NCBI RefSeq assembly: GCF_016862175.1
Contig: NZ_BOML01000071.1
Coordinates: 80,390-144,389 of the forward strand
Source: Paractinoplanes durhamensis
GTDB lineage: Bacteria > Actinomycetota > Actinomycetes > Mycobacteriales > Micromonosporaceae
DNA length: 64,000 bases
Direction: 5' to 3'
The notes below the pieces were generated by a model. The model ran no database searches. It was not told the origin of the DNA and saw only the letters and a program-made list of their open reading frames with translations. Within the stretch, counting starts at the first letter, position 1, and each line of letters starts with the position of its first letter. The translations under genes were made by a program, and so were the position numbers. Below are positions 40,322 through 49,961 of the stretch, piece after piece.

Positions 40322-41331
40322 CTGCCGACGCGTCCCCCATCATCTCCGTACGCGGGCTGGTCAAGCACTTTCCGGTCCGGTCGCGCGGGGTCGTCCGGCG
40401 CCGGATCGGCGACGTGCACGCGGTCTGCGGTGTCGACTTCGACATCTTCTCGCACGAGACGCTCGGCCTGGTCGGCGAGTCCGGCTGCGGCAAAACCACC
40501 ACCGGGCGGCTGCTGCTCAACCTTCTCCCGGCGACCGCGGGTTCGGTGCTGTTCGAAGGGCGCGACATCGTGCCGCTGTCCCGCGCCCAGATGCGGCCGG
40601 TGCGCCGCGAGATGCAGATCGTCTTCCAGGACCCGTACGCGTCGCTCGACCCCCGGATGACGGTCAACGAGATCATCGCCGAGCCGTTGCGCATCCACGG
40701 CCTGTACGCCCGGGACAAGGTCCGCGACCTGCTGCAGATGGTCGGGCTGAGCCCGGAGCACGGCAACCGCTACGCGCACGAGTTCTCCGGCGGCCAGCGC
40801 CAGCGGATCGGGGTGGCCCGGGCGCTCGCGCTGCGGCCCAAGGTGCTGGTTCTCGACGAGCCGGTGTCGGCGCTCGACGTCTCCATCCAGGCCGGCGTGG
40901 TCAACCTGCTCGAGGACCTGCAGGACGAGCTCGGCCTGTCCTACCTGTTCATCTCGCACGACCTGTCGGTGGTGCGGCACATCGCCGACCGGGTCGCGGT
41001 GATGTACCTGGGCCGGATCGTGGAGACGGCGCCGGTCGAGGACCTGTTCCGCAACGCCGCCCACCCGTACACCCAGGCGCTGATCTCGGCGATCCCGGTG
41101 CCCGACCCCCGCAAGGAACGGTCCCGCCGGCGGATCCTGCTCTCCGGCGACGTGCCGAGCCCGGTCGTGCCGCCCAGCGGCTGCCGCTTCCGCACCCGGT
41201 GCCCGAAGTTCGCCGACCGGCTCAGCGACGACGAGCGCCAGAAGTGCACCACCGAGATCCCGGCGCTCACCGCCCGCGGCGTGGGCCACGAGACCGCCTG
41301 CCACTTCGCGGAGGCGCTGACTCTCATCTAG
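40318..41331 (+). CDS. Oligopeptide ABC transporter ATPase (DppF/OppF type)
   Basis: This is a 337-aa protein starting at GTG 40318 in a GTGA overlap. It has Walker A LVGESGCGKTTTGRLLLNLL, Q-loop IVFQDPYASLDPRMTVNEII, signature FSGGQRQRIGVARAL and Walker B LVLDEPVSALDVS, and the tail CRFRTRCPKFADR. Comparing it with the truncated ATPase at 2833 shows just what that remnant lacks. It is the last gene of the importer operon. Confidence 0.94.
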   Translation: MTADASPIISVRGLVKHFPVRSRGVVRRRIGDVHAVCGVDFDIFSHETLGLVGESGCGKTTTGRLLLNLLPATAGSVLFEGRDIVPLSRAQMRPVRREMQIVFQDPYASLDPRMTVNEIIAEPLRIHGLYARDKVRDLLQMVGLSPEHGNRYAHEFSGGQRQRIGVARALALRPKVLVLDEPVSALDVSIQAGVVNLLEDLQDELGLSYLFISHDLSVVRHIADRVAVMYLGRIVETAPVEDLFRNAAHPYTQALISAIPVPDPRKERSRRRILLSGDVPSPVVPPSGCRFRTRCPKFADRLSDDERQKCTTEIPALTARGVGHETACHFAEALTLI

Positions 41332-41342
41332 TTATCCACCGG

Positions 41343-41377
41343 GGGTATATACCCGGGGTATACACCGAGTGTATTCT
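41343..41377 (+). promoter_or_regulatory. PadR operator and leaderless promoter
   Basis: GGGTATATACCC (41343-41354) and TACACCGAGTGTA (41361-41373) are two nested palindromes. A -10-like TATTCT at 41372-41377 ends 6 bases before the ATG, so the transcript is probably leaderless and controlled by its own PadR protein. Confidence 0.65.
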
Positions 41378-41383
41378 CCTGGC

Positions 41384-41908
41384 ATGAGTGTGCCCCTGAC
41401 CCTGCTCGGCCTGCTCGAACGAGAGCCGAGCCATGGCTATGACCTCAAGCGTGACTACGACACCTTCTTCGGCCGCGGTAAGCCGCTGCCGTTCGGCCAG
41501 GTCTACTCGACGCTGAGCCGCCTCACCCGGGACGGCAAGGTGACCGTCGGCGACGTCAGCCCCGGCGACGGTCCCGACCGCAAGCGCTACCTGATCACCG
41601 AGCTGGGCGCGACCGAGGTCGAGCACTGGCTGACCGAGCCGGTCGAGCCGGAGCCGCACCTGCAGACCGTGCTGTTCGCCAAGGTGGTGCTGGCCCTGAT
41701 GCTGGACCGCCCGGCCGGCGACTATCTGGACACCCAGCGCGCCGCCCACCTGCAGCGGATGCGTGAGCTGACCGAGCTCAAGCGCACCGGCAGCCTGGTC
41801 GACGGCCTGCTCGCCGACCACGGCCTCTTCCACCTGGAGGCCGACCTGCGATGGATCGAGACGACCGGCGCCCGGTTGGACGCCCTGCGGAAAGTGGTGC
41901 GCTCATGA
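41384..41908 (+). CDS. PadR-family transcriptional regulator
   Basis: This is a 174-aa protein. PLTLLGLLEREPSHGYDLKR, then LPFGQVYSTLSRLTRDGKVT and PDRKRYLITELGATEVEHWL form the PadR winged helix, followed by a helical C-terminal dimerisation domain (VIR_4 type). It is the first gene of an overlapping operon with an ABC ATPase and an FtsX-type permease. It would repress the exporter until a drug or peptide binds. Confidence 0.9.
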   Translation: MSVPLTLLGLLEREPSHGYDLKRDYDTFFGRGKPLPFGQVYSTLSRLTRDGKVTVGDVSPGDGPDRKRYLITELGATEVEHWLTEPVEPEPHLQTVLFAKVVLALMLDRPAGDYLDTQRAAHLQRMRELTELKRTGSLVDGLLADHGLFHLEADLRWIETTGARLDALRKVVRS

Positions 41909-42585
41909 CTGTCGTTATGGAGGCGCGGGATCTGGCGTTCTCGTTCGGCGCCACCCCGGCGCTGCGCGGCGCGGAGATCGAGATCGAGGCGGGCGAGATC
42001 CTGGCCATCATGGGGCCGAGCGGCTCCGGCAAGTCGACGCTGCTGCACTGCCTGGCCGGCATCCTCGTGCCCGACAGCGGCGAGGTCCGCTACAACGGGG
42101 AGCGCCTCGACACGATGAGCGAGGCCCGGCGCAGCGCCCTGCGGCGCGATCAGTTCGGGTTCGTGTTCCAGTTCGGGCAGTTGGTCCCGGAGCTCACCGC
42201 GGCGGAAAATGTCGCGCTGCCGCTGATGCTCGGCGGGATCCGCCGGGCGGCGGCGCTGCGCAGCGCGCACGGCTACTTCGAGCGCCTCGGGCTGGACGGT
42301 CTGGAGCAGCGCCGCTCCGGTGAGCTGTCCGGCGGGCAGGCGCAGCGGGTCGCGCTGGCCCGGGCGCTGGTCGCCGAGCCGAAGGTGCTGTTCGCCGACG
42401 AGCCCACCGGCTCGCTCGACTCACTGACCGGCGAGCAGGTGATGGACCTGCTGGTCGGCGAGGCGCGGGCCCAGGGCACCACGGTCGTGCTGGTCACGCA
42501 CGAGCCGCGGGTCGCGGCGTACGCCGATCGCGAGGTTGTCGTTCGCGACGGCCGGGTGACCGTGCCGGTGCGGAGGGCGGCATGA
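41905..42585 (+). CDS. ABC exporter ATPase (MacB/LolD-like)
   Basis: This is a 226-aa protein. It has Walker A IMGPSGSGKSTLLHCLAGIL, Q-loop FVFQFGQLVPELTAAENVAL, signature LSGGQAQRVALARAL, Walker B LFADEPTGSLDSLTG and switch LVTHEPRVAAYADR. The size and motifs fit the ATPase that drives FtsX-type permeases. It starts inside an ATGA overlap with padR-like and overlaps the permease gene downstream. Confidence 0.93.
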   Translation: MTVVMEARDLAFSFGATPALRGAEIEIEAGEILAIMGPSGSGKSTLLHCLAGILVPDSGEVRYNGERLDTMSEARRSALRRDQFGFVFQFGQLVPELTAAENVALPLMLGGIRRAAALRSAHGYFERLGLDGLEQRRSGELSGGQAQRVALARALVAEPKVLFADEPTGSLDSLTGEQVMDLLVGEARAQGTTVVLVTHEPRVAAYADREVVVRDGRVTVPVRRAA

Positions 42586-44726
42586 TCAGCTTCGGATTGC
42601 GGCTGGCCGTCGCCGGCGGCCGGGAGGCGCTGACCCGCCTGATCGTCATCGCCGCCGCGGTGGCGGTCGGGGCCGGCCTGCTGCTGGCCACCTTCGCCGG
42701 CATCAACGCCGTGAACGAGCAGCTCACTCGATACGCGGCCCTGTTCCCCCAGGCGCCGGCCCCCGGCCCGGAGCCACTGTGGTGGGCCAGCCGCGACGAC
42801 TACTTCCACGGCGAGCAGATCACCCGGATCGACGTCGCCGCCACCGGGCCAGGCTCCCCCGTCCCGGTCGGCATTCCGGCCGTGCCCGCGCCCGGCGAGT
42901 TCTACGCGTCCCCGGCCCTGCAGCGGCTGCTGGCCGCCCACCCGGGCGACCAGCTCGCCGACCGCTATCCCGCCCGCGCCATGGGCACGGTCGGCGACGC
43001 GGCGCTGCCGTCGCCGGACTCGCTGCTGCTGATCGCCGGCAACGCCGGGGCCGCCGACCTCCCCGGTGCGGTGCCGCGGACCAGCGTCGGCGCCGACGCC
43101 CCGGCCATCCCGGCGACCTTCGTCAACCTGATCATGAGTGTGATCGTCGCGGGCCTGCTCTTCCCGGTGCTCATCTTCATCGGCACCGCGACCCGGCTCA
43201 ACGCCGCCCGCCGGGAGCAGCGGTTCGCCGCGATGCGCCTGGTCGGCGCGACCCCTTGGCAGATCTCGGTGGTGGCCGCGATCGAGGCCGCGGCGGCCGC
43301 GCTGGCCGGCACCGCGCTGGGGTTCGTCCTCTTCCTCGCCTTCCGCGACTCGCTGGCGAGCATTCCCTTCACCGGCGACCGGTTCTTCACCAGCGACATG
43401 TCGCTGAGCCTGCGCGACGTGCTGATCGTCGCCGCCGGTGTCCCCGCGGGGGCGGCACTGGCGGCCGGGGTCTCGCTGCGCCGGGTCCGGGTCTCCCCGC
43501 TCGGCATCGCCCGGCGGGCCACGCCGCGCCCGCCGAGCTGGTTCCGGCTGCTGCCGATCGCCCTCGGCCTCGGCGAACTGGCGTTCTTCCTGCTCGGCCC
43601 GAGGCCGCAGACGTCGGGCGGCCAGGCCGCGGTGTTCCTGCCCGGCCTGCTGCTGGTGATGACCGGCCTGATCCTGGCCGGCCCGCTGCTGACCATGCTC
43701 AGCGCCCGGTTCATGGTGCGCCGCTCGACCCGGCCGGCCACCCTGATCGCGGCCCGGCGCCTGGCCGACAACCCGAAGGCCGGCTTCCGGGCGATCAGCG
43801 GCATCATGCTCGCGCTCTTCATCACCACGGTGGCGACCGGCGTGATCACCACCATCGTCGCCAACCGTGGCCAGGCCCCGGCCGGCTCCCTGGAGAGCCG
43901 GACCGTCTCGATGTACTCGCCGGACGGCACGCCGCTGCCGGACGCCACTCCCGGCGACCTGCGTTCGCTGCCCGGCGTCCTCTCGGTGTCGCAACTGCGC
44001 CGGAACCCCGAGAAGTACGCCGATCCCGGGCTGGTCGCGTGCGCGGACATCCCGGCCGTCTACGGCCGGTGCGCGCCCGGCGCCGCGGTCGCGGTGGTGG
44101 CCGGCGACTTCATCCCGTGGCGCGAATCGGCCGACCCGGACCGGATCTGGCCCACCTCGGCCGTGCCGCCCGACGCCCTGACGCGGCTGCCGATGGAATC
44201 GGTCGTCATCCTCACCGACGGCGCGGCCGCCACGATCGAACGCGCCCGCACCGCTCTCGAGCTGGCCTATCCCGGCTATCGGATCGCGCCGAACGTGACC
44301 GGCGACTTCGAGTCCGATTTCGCCGACACGCTGCGCGGCTGGCAGCAGCTCGCCGACGTGGTCATCATCGCGAGCCTGGCGATCGCCGGGTGCAGCCTCG
44401 CGGTCAGCGTGGTCGGCGGCCTGACCGAGCGCAAACGCCCGTTCAGCCTGCTCCGGCTCAGCGGCGCCCCGGTCCGGGTGCTCCGCCGGGTGGTGGCGCT
44501 GGAGACCGCCGCCCCGCTGCTGGTCGTCGCGGTGGTGGCGATCGGCATGGGTTTCCTGGCGGCCACGCTGTTCCTCCAGGCCCAGATGGGTTACGCGCTG
44601 GTCGCGCCCGGCGCCGGTTTCTACCTGGTGGTCGTGGCCGGCCTGGCGGCCTGCCTGGCCATCATCGCCTCCACCATGCCGCTGCTGGAAAGGATCACCG
44701 GCCCGGAGACGGCCCGCAGTGAGTAG
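42582..44726 (+). CDS. FtsX-family ABC permease
   Basis: This is a 714-aa protein with about ten transmembrane segments in two FtsX-like groups (AARREQRFAAMRLVGATPWQ followed by ISVVAAIEAAAAALAG in the first half; TERKRPFSLLRLSGAPVRVL followed by ALETAAPLLVVAVVAIG in the second), separated by extracellular regions. With the 226-aa ATPase it makes a MacB/BceB-like mechanotransmission or export complex, often for antimicrobial peptide resistance. No two-component system is nearby; control is by the PadR-like gene. Confidence 0.9.
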   Translation: MISFGLRLAVAGGREALTRLIVIAAAVAVGAGLLLATFAGINAVNEQLTRYAALFPQAPAPGPEPLWWASRDDYFHGEQITRIDVAATGPGSPVPVGIPAVPAPGEFYASPALQRLLAAHPGDQLADRYPARAMGTVGDAALPSPDSLLLIAGNAGAADLPGAVPRTSVGADAPAIPATFVNLIMSVIVAGLLFPVLIFIGTATRLNAARREQRFAAMRLVGATPWQISVVAAIEAAAAALAGTALGFVLFLAFRDSLASIPFTGDRFFTSDMSLSLRDVLIVAAGVPAGAALAAGVSLRRVRVSPLGIARRATPRPPSWFRLLPIALGLGELAFFLLGPRPQTSGGQAAVFLPGLLLVMTGLILAGPLLTMLSARFMVRRSTRPATLIAARRLADNPKAGFRAISGIMLALFITTVATGVITTIVANRGQAPAGSLESRTVSMYSPDGTPLPDATPGDLRSLPGVLSVSQLRRNPEKYADPGLVACADIPAVYGRCAPGAAVAVVAGDFIPWRESADPDRIWPTSAVPPDALTRLPMESVVILTDGAAATIERARTALELAYPGYRIAPNVTGDFESDFADTLRGWQQLADVVIIASLAIAGCSLAVSVVGGLTERKRPFSLLRLSGAPVRVLRRVVALETAAPLLVVAVVAIGMGFLAATLFLQAQMGYALVAPGAGFYLVVVAGLAACLAIIASTMPLLERITGPETARSE

Positions 44727-44729
44727 CCG

Positions 44730-45923
44730 TCACGCCTCGCCGGGCACCGACAGGGCGATGAACAGCGACGACAGCCATTCCGGGTCGCGCAGGCGGTCGC
44801 CGTACAGGTCGCGCAGCCGGGTCATGCGGTAGCGCACCGTCTGGGGGTGGATGAACAGCTCGGCCGCCACGTCCTCGCGCCGGCCCTGGTGCCGCAGCCA
44901 GCTGCGCAGCGTCTCGGCCAGCTTGGCCGCCGACAGATCGGCGGCGGCCGACAGCGGTTCGAGGACCTTGGCCCGCAGGTCGGCGAGCGCCTGCGGGTCG
45001 GCGGTCAGCACCAGCGTCGCCAGGTGATCCTCGGTGTCGACGACGGTCTTGGTGGACGTGCCGGGGAGCAGCAGGGTGCGGACCGCCCGGTCGTAGGACG
45101 CCTTGACCTGCAGCCACGGCCGGGCCGGGCCGACCACCGCGTTCTGGCCGCGGAGCAGGCCCAGGACCGCGGCGCGGGCGGTGCCGTCGGCGTCGGGGAC
45201 GAGCAGGACCGAGAAGTCCGGCACCGCCGGGCCGGCCTCGCTCAGCCGCAGCGTGCGGCGATCGAGCAGGTCCACCACCGTCCGGACGGCGTGCTCGGGG
45301 ACCAGGACGGCGGTCAGCGTGCGTGGGGGTGACCAGTCGGCGCGCTGGGCGGCCGTCACGATCGTGTGCTGGGTCTCGCCGGCCAGCAGGGCCAGGGTGA
45401 GCTGCTCCAGGTGGCGGGTGCGGGCCCGGCCGGAGGAGGCGAGCTCGTCGGAGTGCCCGACGACGCTGGCCGCGGAGAGCTCGTCGATGTAGACGAAGAC
45501 CAGCTCGGCGAAGTGCGCGATGGTGGCGGCCGGCTGGCCGGTGGCGACGCTGATCTCGGCCAGTTCGTGCCAGGAGACCCGGGCGCCGACCCGGTAGGCG
45601 GCGAGCAGCGCGTCGAGGCTGCGGCCGTTGCGGGCCTCGCCGCGGCCCAGTGCATACGCCGCCTCCAGCCCGGGGGCCAGCGGGGACTGCGGGTCGGGGC
45701 CGTGGTCACGGGACACCAGCTTGAGAAAGGTGCCCAGGGCGGTGCGGACGGCTCGCTCGATCTTCGCGCCCAGATCGCCGGTGAACGCCTCCGCGTACGC
45801 CGGGACCTCGGCCATGATGGCATCGATGGTCTGCGTGGAGACGTGCGACAGCCGTTCGCGCAGCGGGGCGACCACCTCCGGGGACAGCCGGAAGGTTCGG
45901 ACGTCCGGTAGGGCCTCCGTCAC
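44730..45923 (-). CDS. PucR/CdaR-type helix-turn-helix regulator
   Basis: This is a 397-aa protein starting at GTG 45923 with AAAAGG upstream. The N-terminal half holds an RsbR-like helical region (LDALLAAYRVGARVSWHELA), the middle a degenerate GGDEF-like fold, and the C-terminal 60 residues the PucR HTH_30: LAETLRSWLRHQGRREDVAA, then ELFIHPQTVRYRMTRLRDLY. It is divergent from the ferredoxin reductase and desaturase operon and most likely controls it, perhaps in response to fatty acids. Confidence 0.88.
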   Translation of the reverse strand: MTEALPDVRTFRLSPEVVAPLRERLSHVSTQTIDAIMAEVPAYAEAFTGDLGAKIERAVRTALGTFLKLVSRDHGPDPQSPLAPGLEAAYALGRGEARNGRSLDALLAAYRVGARVSWHELAEISVATGQPAATIAHFAELVFVYIDELSAASVVGHSDELASSGRARTRHLEQLTLALLAGETQHTIVTAAQRADWSPPRTLTAVLVPEHAVRTVVDLLDRRTLRLSEAGPAVPDFSVLLVPDADGTARAAVLGLLRGQNAVVGPARPWLQVKASYDRAVRTLLLPGTSTKTVVDTEDHLATLVLTADPQALADLRAKVLEPLSAAADLSAAKLAETLRSWLRHQGRREDVAAELFIHPQTVRYRMTRLRDLYGDRLRDPEWLSSLFIALSVPGEA

Positions 45924-46023
45924 ACCTTTTACCCCCGTTCTTGTTCGCAGCGAACAAAGAACACGGTCGGATTCACTTCATGTGGTTAGGACTCTACCCC
46001 CGCGAGCGCAGGAAGCTTGTTAC

Positions 46024-47094
46024 GTGGCCGTTATCCGGAACCTTCGCACCGGCGCCTGGCGTGTGGTCGAGTTGATCACCACCCCGGTGGTGCCCGCCGA
46101 CTACCTCGACGTGATCGCTCCGCTGCGCAACGCGTCGGTGCTCCGCGCCAAGATCGACGCTGTGCACGCGGAGACGGCGAACAGCGTCACCCTGGTGCTG
46201 CGGCCCGGCCGCGGCTGGGTGCGGCACGAGCCCGGGCAGTACGTCCGGGTCGGCGTGGACGTCAACGGCGTCCGCCTGTGGCGCTCCTACTCGATCACCA
46301 GCCCGCCCTGGCGCAGCGACGGCCGGATCACCATCACGGTCAACGCGGTCCCGGACGGCGCGGTCAGCACCGAGCTGGTCCGCAACGCCAAGCGCGGGAT
46401 GATCCTGCACCTCGACCCGCCCACCGGCGAGTTCCTGCTGCACGCACCCCGGCCGCCGAAGGCTCTCTTCGTCACGGCGGGCAGCGGCATCACCCCGGTC
46501 ATGGGCATGCTCCGCAGCGCGCTGCACGAGTTGGCCGACGTGGTCGTGGTGCACTCCGCCCGTACGCAAGAAGCGGTGGTCTTCGGGTCGGAACTTCGGG
46601 TTTTGGCCGCCGAAGGACGGATCCGGTTGATCGAGCGACACACCCGGGCCGATGGGCGGCTCAAGCCCGCCGACGTCGCCGAGTTGGTCCCCGACCTGCT
46701 CGAACGCGAGACGTGGGCATGCGGCCCGAACGAGATGCTCGACGACCTGGAGGCCCACTGGGCCGACGGGGGCGCCGCCGAGCGACTCCGCACCGAACGC
46801 TTCCGCCCGACGCTGCTGACCGGCGGCGGGGGCGGCACGGTCACGTTCACCGAATCCGGCACCGTGGTCGAGACCGACGGCTCGGAGCCGCTGCTCGACT
46901 CCGGCGAGGCCGCCGGCGTTCTCATGCCGTCCGGCTGCCGGATGGGTATCTGCTTCAGCTGCGTACTGCCGCTGCGTGAGGGCGCCGTGCGCGACCTGCG
47001 CGACGGCCGGCTCACCATCGCCGAACCCGGCGACCGCATCCTCGTCCAGACCTGCATCTCGGCCGCCGCCGGCCCCTGCACAATCGAAGGCTGA
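46024..47094 (+). CDS. Ferredoxin-NADP reductase-like protein with C-terminal 2Fe-2S domain
   Basis: This is a 356-aa protein starting at GTG 46024 with AGGAAG upstream. The flavin-binding RLWRSYSITSPPW and GEFLLHAP, the NAD(P)-binding LFVTAGSGITPVMGMLRSAL and AWACGPNEMLDDLE, and the plant-type 2Fe-2S cluster MPSGCRMGICFSC with a distant QTC are all intact. It passes electrons from NADPH through FAD to 2Fe-2S. The acyl desaturase gene follows after 4 bases, the arrangement of the mycobacterial Rv3230c-DesA3 pair. Confidence 0.92.
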   Translation: MAVIRNLRTGAWRVVELITTPVVPADYLDVIAPLRNASVLRAKIDAVHAETANSVTLVLRPGRGWVRHEPGQYVRVGVDVNGVRLWRSYSITSPPWRSDGRITITVNAVPDGAVSTELVRNAKRGMILHLDPPTGEFLLHAPRPPKALFVTAGSGITPVMGMLRSALHELADVVVVHSARTQEAVVFGSELRVLAAEGRIRLIERHTRADGRLKPADVAELVPDLLERETWACGPNEMLDDLEAHWADGGAAERLRTERFRPTLLTGGGGGTVTFTESGTVVETDGSEPLLDSGEAAGVLMPSGCRMGICFSCVLPLREGAVRDLRDGRLTIAEPGDRILVQTCISAAAGPCTIEG

Positions 47095-47098
47095 GTAA

Positions 47099-48325
<1,227 letters not shown>

Positions 48326-48343
48326 CACTCCAACCCGGTTGAG

Positions 48344-48389
48344 GTAGATTGCATCTACGTAGATTTCATCTACCTAGATGCTATCTATC
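48344..48389. repeat. Three tandem 15-bp palindromic repeats (candidate operator array)
   Basis: GTAGATTGCATCTAC (48344-48358) is followed directly by GTAGATTTCATCTAC (48359-48373) and by a degenerate third copy, CTAGATGCTATCTATC (48374-48389). Each unit is an inverted repeat GTAGAT-N3-ATCTAC. They end 14 bases before the ATG of the DUF234 ATPase and are strongly A+T-rich against the surroundings, so they probably cover its promoter. Confidence 0.75.
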
Positions 48390-48403
48390 TGCCGGAGGTT
48401 CCC

Positions 48404-49843
48404 ATGTTCGTCGGTCGGCGCACCGAGCTGTCTCTCCTGACGAAGCGGATCGACCACGTCACGCGGACCGGGACCGGCCTGGCCGTGGCCATCCGCGGCC
48501 GCCGCCAGGTCGGCAAATCACGCCTGGTCCAAGAGCTCTGTGACCGCTCCGGCCTGCCTTATCTGTATTTCACCGCAGTCAAGGGCGCATCAGTCACCGA
48601 GGCGACCACCCAGTTCCTCGCCGGTCTGACCGAGTCGGACCTGCCCAACGATCATGCTCTGCTTCCCGAAACGCCACCGGCCGGCGGTTGGGGCGACATG
48701 CTGCGTGTCCTGGCCGGCGCGCTGCCCGATCGGCCGTGCATCGTCGTGCTCGACGAGGTGCCATGGCTCACCGAGCAGGACGACACGTTCGACGGCCAGT
48801 TGCAGGTCGTCTGGGACCGCTTACTGTCCCGTCGCCCGATTCTGCTGATGCTCCTCGGCAGCGACCTGCACATGATGCAGCGCCTCACCGCGTACGACCG
48901 CCCGTTCTACGGCCGCGCCGATAATCTCGTCCTGGGCCCCCTCAATCTCGCCGAGACCGCCGTAGCGGCCGGGCTCACGGGCTCCGACGCCATCGACGCG
49001 CACCTGATCACCGGCGGCCTGCCCGGGATCCTCCTGCGCTGGCCGTCCGGAACCTCCGCCGACGACTACCTGCGCAGCGAGTGCGCCGACCAGGCGTCAC
49101 TCCTGTTCGCCGTGCCCGAACAGTCGCTCGCTTCCGAGTTCCCCAACCCGGACGTCGCCCGGCGCGTTCTCGAAGCGGTCGGCGGCGACGCCCGCACCTT
49201 CGCGAACATCGCAAGTACCGCCGGCGGCCGGGACGGCGCGGTCAGTTCCGGCACCCTGTCGCCCCTGCTCCGGCAGCTCAGCGACGACAAGCAGGTCCTG
49301 ACCACCGATCAGCCACTGTCGACCACCAGCGGAAAACCCGCGCTCTACCGGGTCGCCGACAGCAACCTGCGGCTCTACCTGGCCATCCTGCGCGAGGTCC
49401 ACAACCTGACCCGGCGCGGGCGCCCCGACGCCGGCTTCACCCTCTTCCAGAACCGATGGACAAGCTGGCGCGGCCGAGCGGTGGAGCCACTGATCCGTAC
49501 GTCATTGGAAGAGGCCGTGATCAACGGTTCGCTGCCTTGGCCGGAGGCTCAGGTGGTCGGCGGCTGGTGGAACCGCCAGTTCAACCCGGAGATCGACCTG
49601 GTCGGCGCCGACCGAGCCCCCATCGCCTCGCGGCTCCATTTCTGCGGTTCGGTGAAATGGCTGGGCGTCCCTTTCGACACCCACGACCTGCGCCGGCTCC
49701 AGGACGGCGCCCGCCAGGTCCCCGGCTTCGACTCAGCACACACCGGCTTGATCGCCGTCACTCGCTCCGGTGCGAGCCTGTCCCCCGAGGCTGTCGACGT
49801 CGTCTGGAACCCCGACAACGTCGTGGAAGCCTGGCAACGCTGA
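48404..49843 (+). CDS. AAA ATPase with DUF234 C-terminal domain
   Basis: This is a 479-aa protein. The N-terminal FVGRRTELSLLTKRIDHVTR, Walker A VAIRGRRQVGKSRLVQELC and Walker B CIVVLDEVPWLTEQ are typical of the archaeal-type ATPase family. A winged helix lies around 260-320 (SPLLRQLSDDKQVLTTDQPL), and the C-terminal third (WRGRAVEPLIRTSLEEAV; FNPEIDLVGADRAP; CGSVKWLGVPF) matches DUF234, a PD-(D/E)xK-nuclease-like fold with Glu-x-Asp and x-VKW. Such proteins are common in mobile and conflict-prone genomes, but no function is proven. GGAGG precedes ATG 48404. Confidence 0.87.
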   Translation: MFVGRRTELSLLTKRIDHVTRTGTGLAVAIRGRRQVGKSRLVQELCDRSGLPYLYFTAVKGASVTEATTQFLAGLTESDLPNDHALLPETPPAGGWGDMLRVLAGALPDRPCIVVLDEVPWLTEQDDTFDGQLQVVWDRLLSRRPILLMLLGSDLHMMQRLTAYDRPFYGRADNLVLGPLNLAETAVAAGLTGSDAIDAHLITGGLPGILLRWPSGTSADDYLRSECADQASLLFAVPEQSLASEFPNPDVARRVLEAVGGDARTFANIASTAGGRDGAVSSGTLSPLLRQLSDDKQVLTTDQPLSTTSGKPALYRVADSNLRLYLAILREVHNLTRRGRPDAGFTLFQNRWTSWRGRAVEPLIRTSLEEAVINGSLPWPEAQVVGGWWNRQFNPEIDLVGADRAPIASRLHFCGSVKWLGVPFDTHDLRRLQDGARQVPGFDSAHTGLIAVTRSGASLSPEAVDVVWNPDNVVEAWQR

Positions 49844-49961
49844 GGGGATCTACCTAAAGTTCACGGAGCCGGAGCACGTATGACAGATTCGGTATGACGG
49901 GTATCAGAGCTCCGGCCCATACGCTCACCAGCATCTATATAGCCTGGTGATCGGAGTGCTC

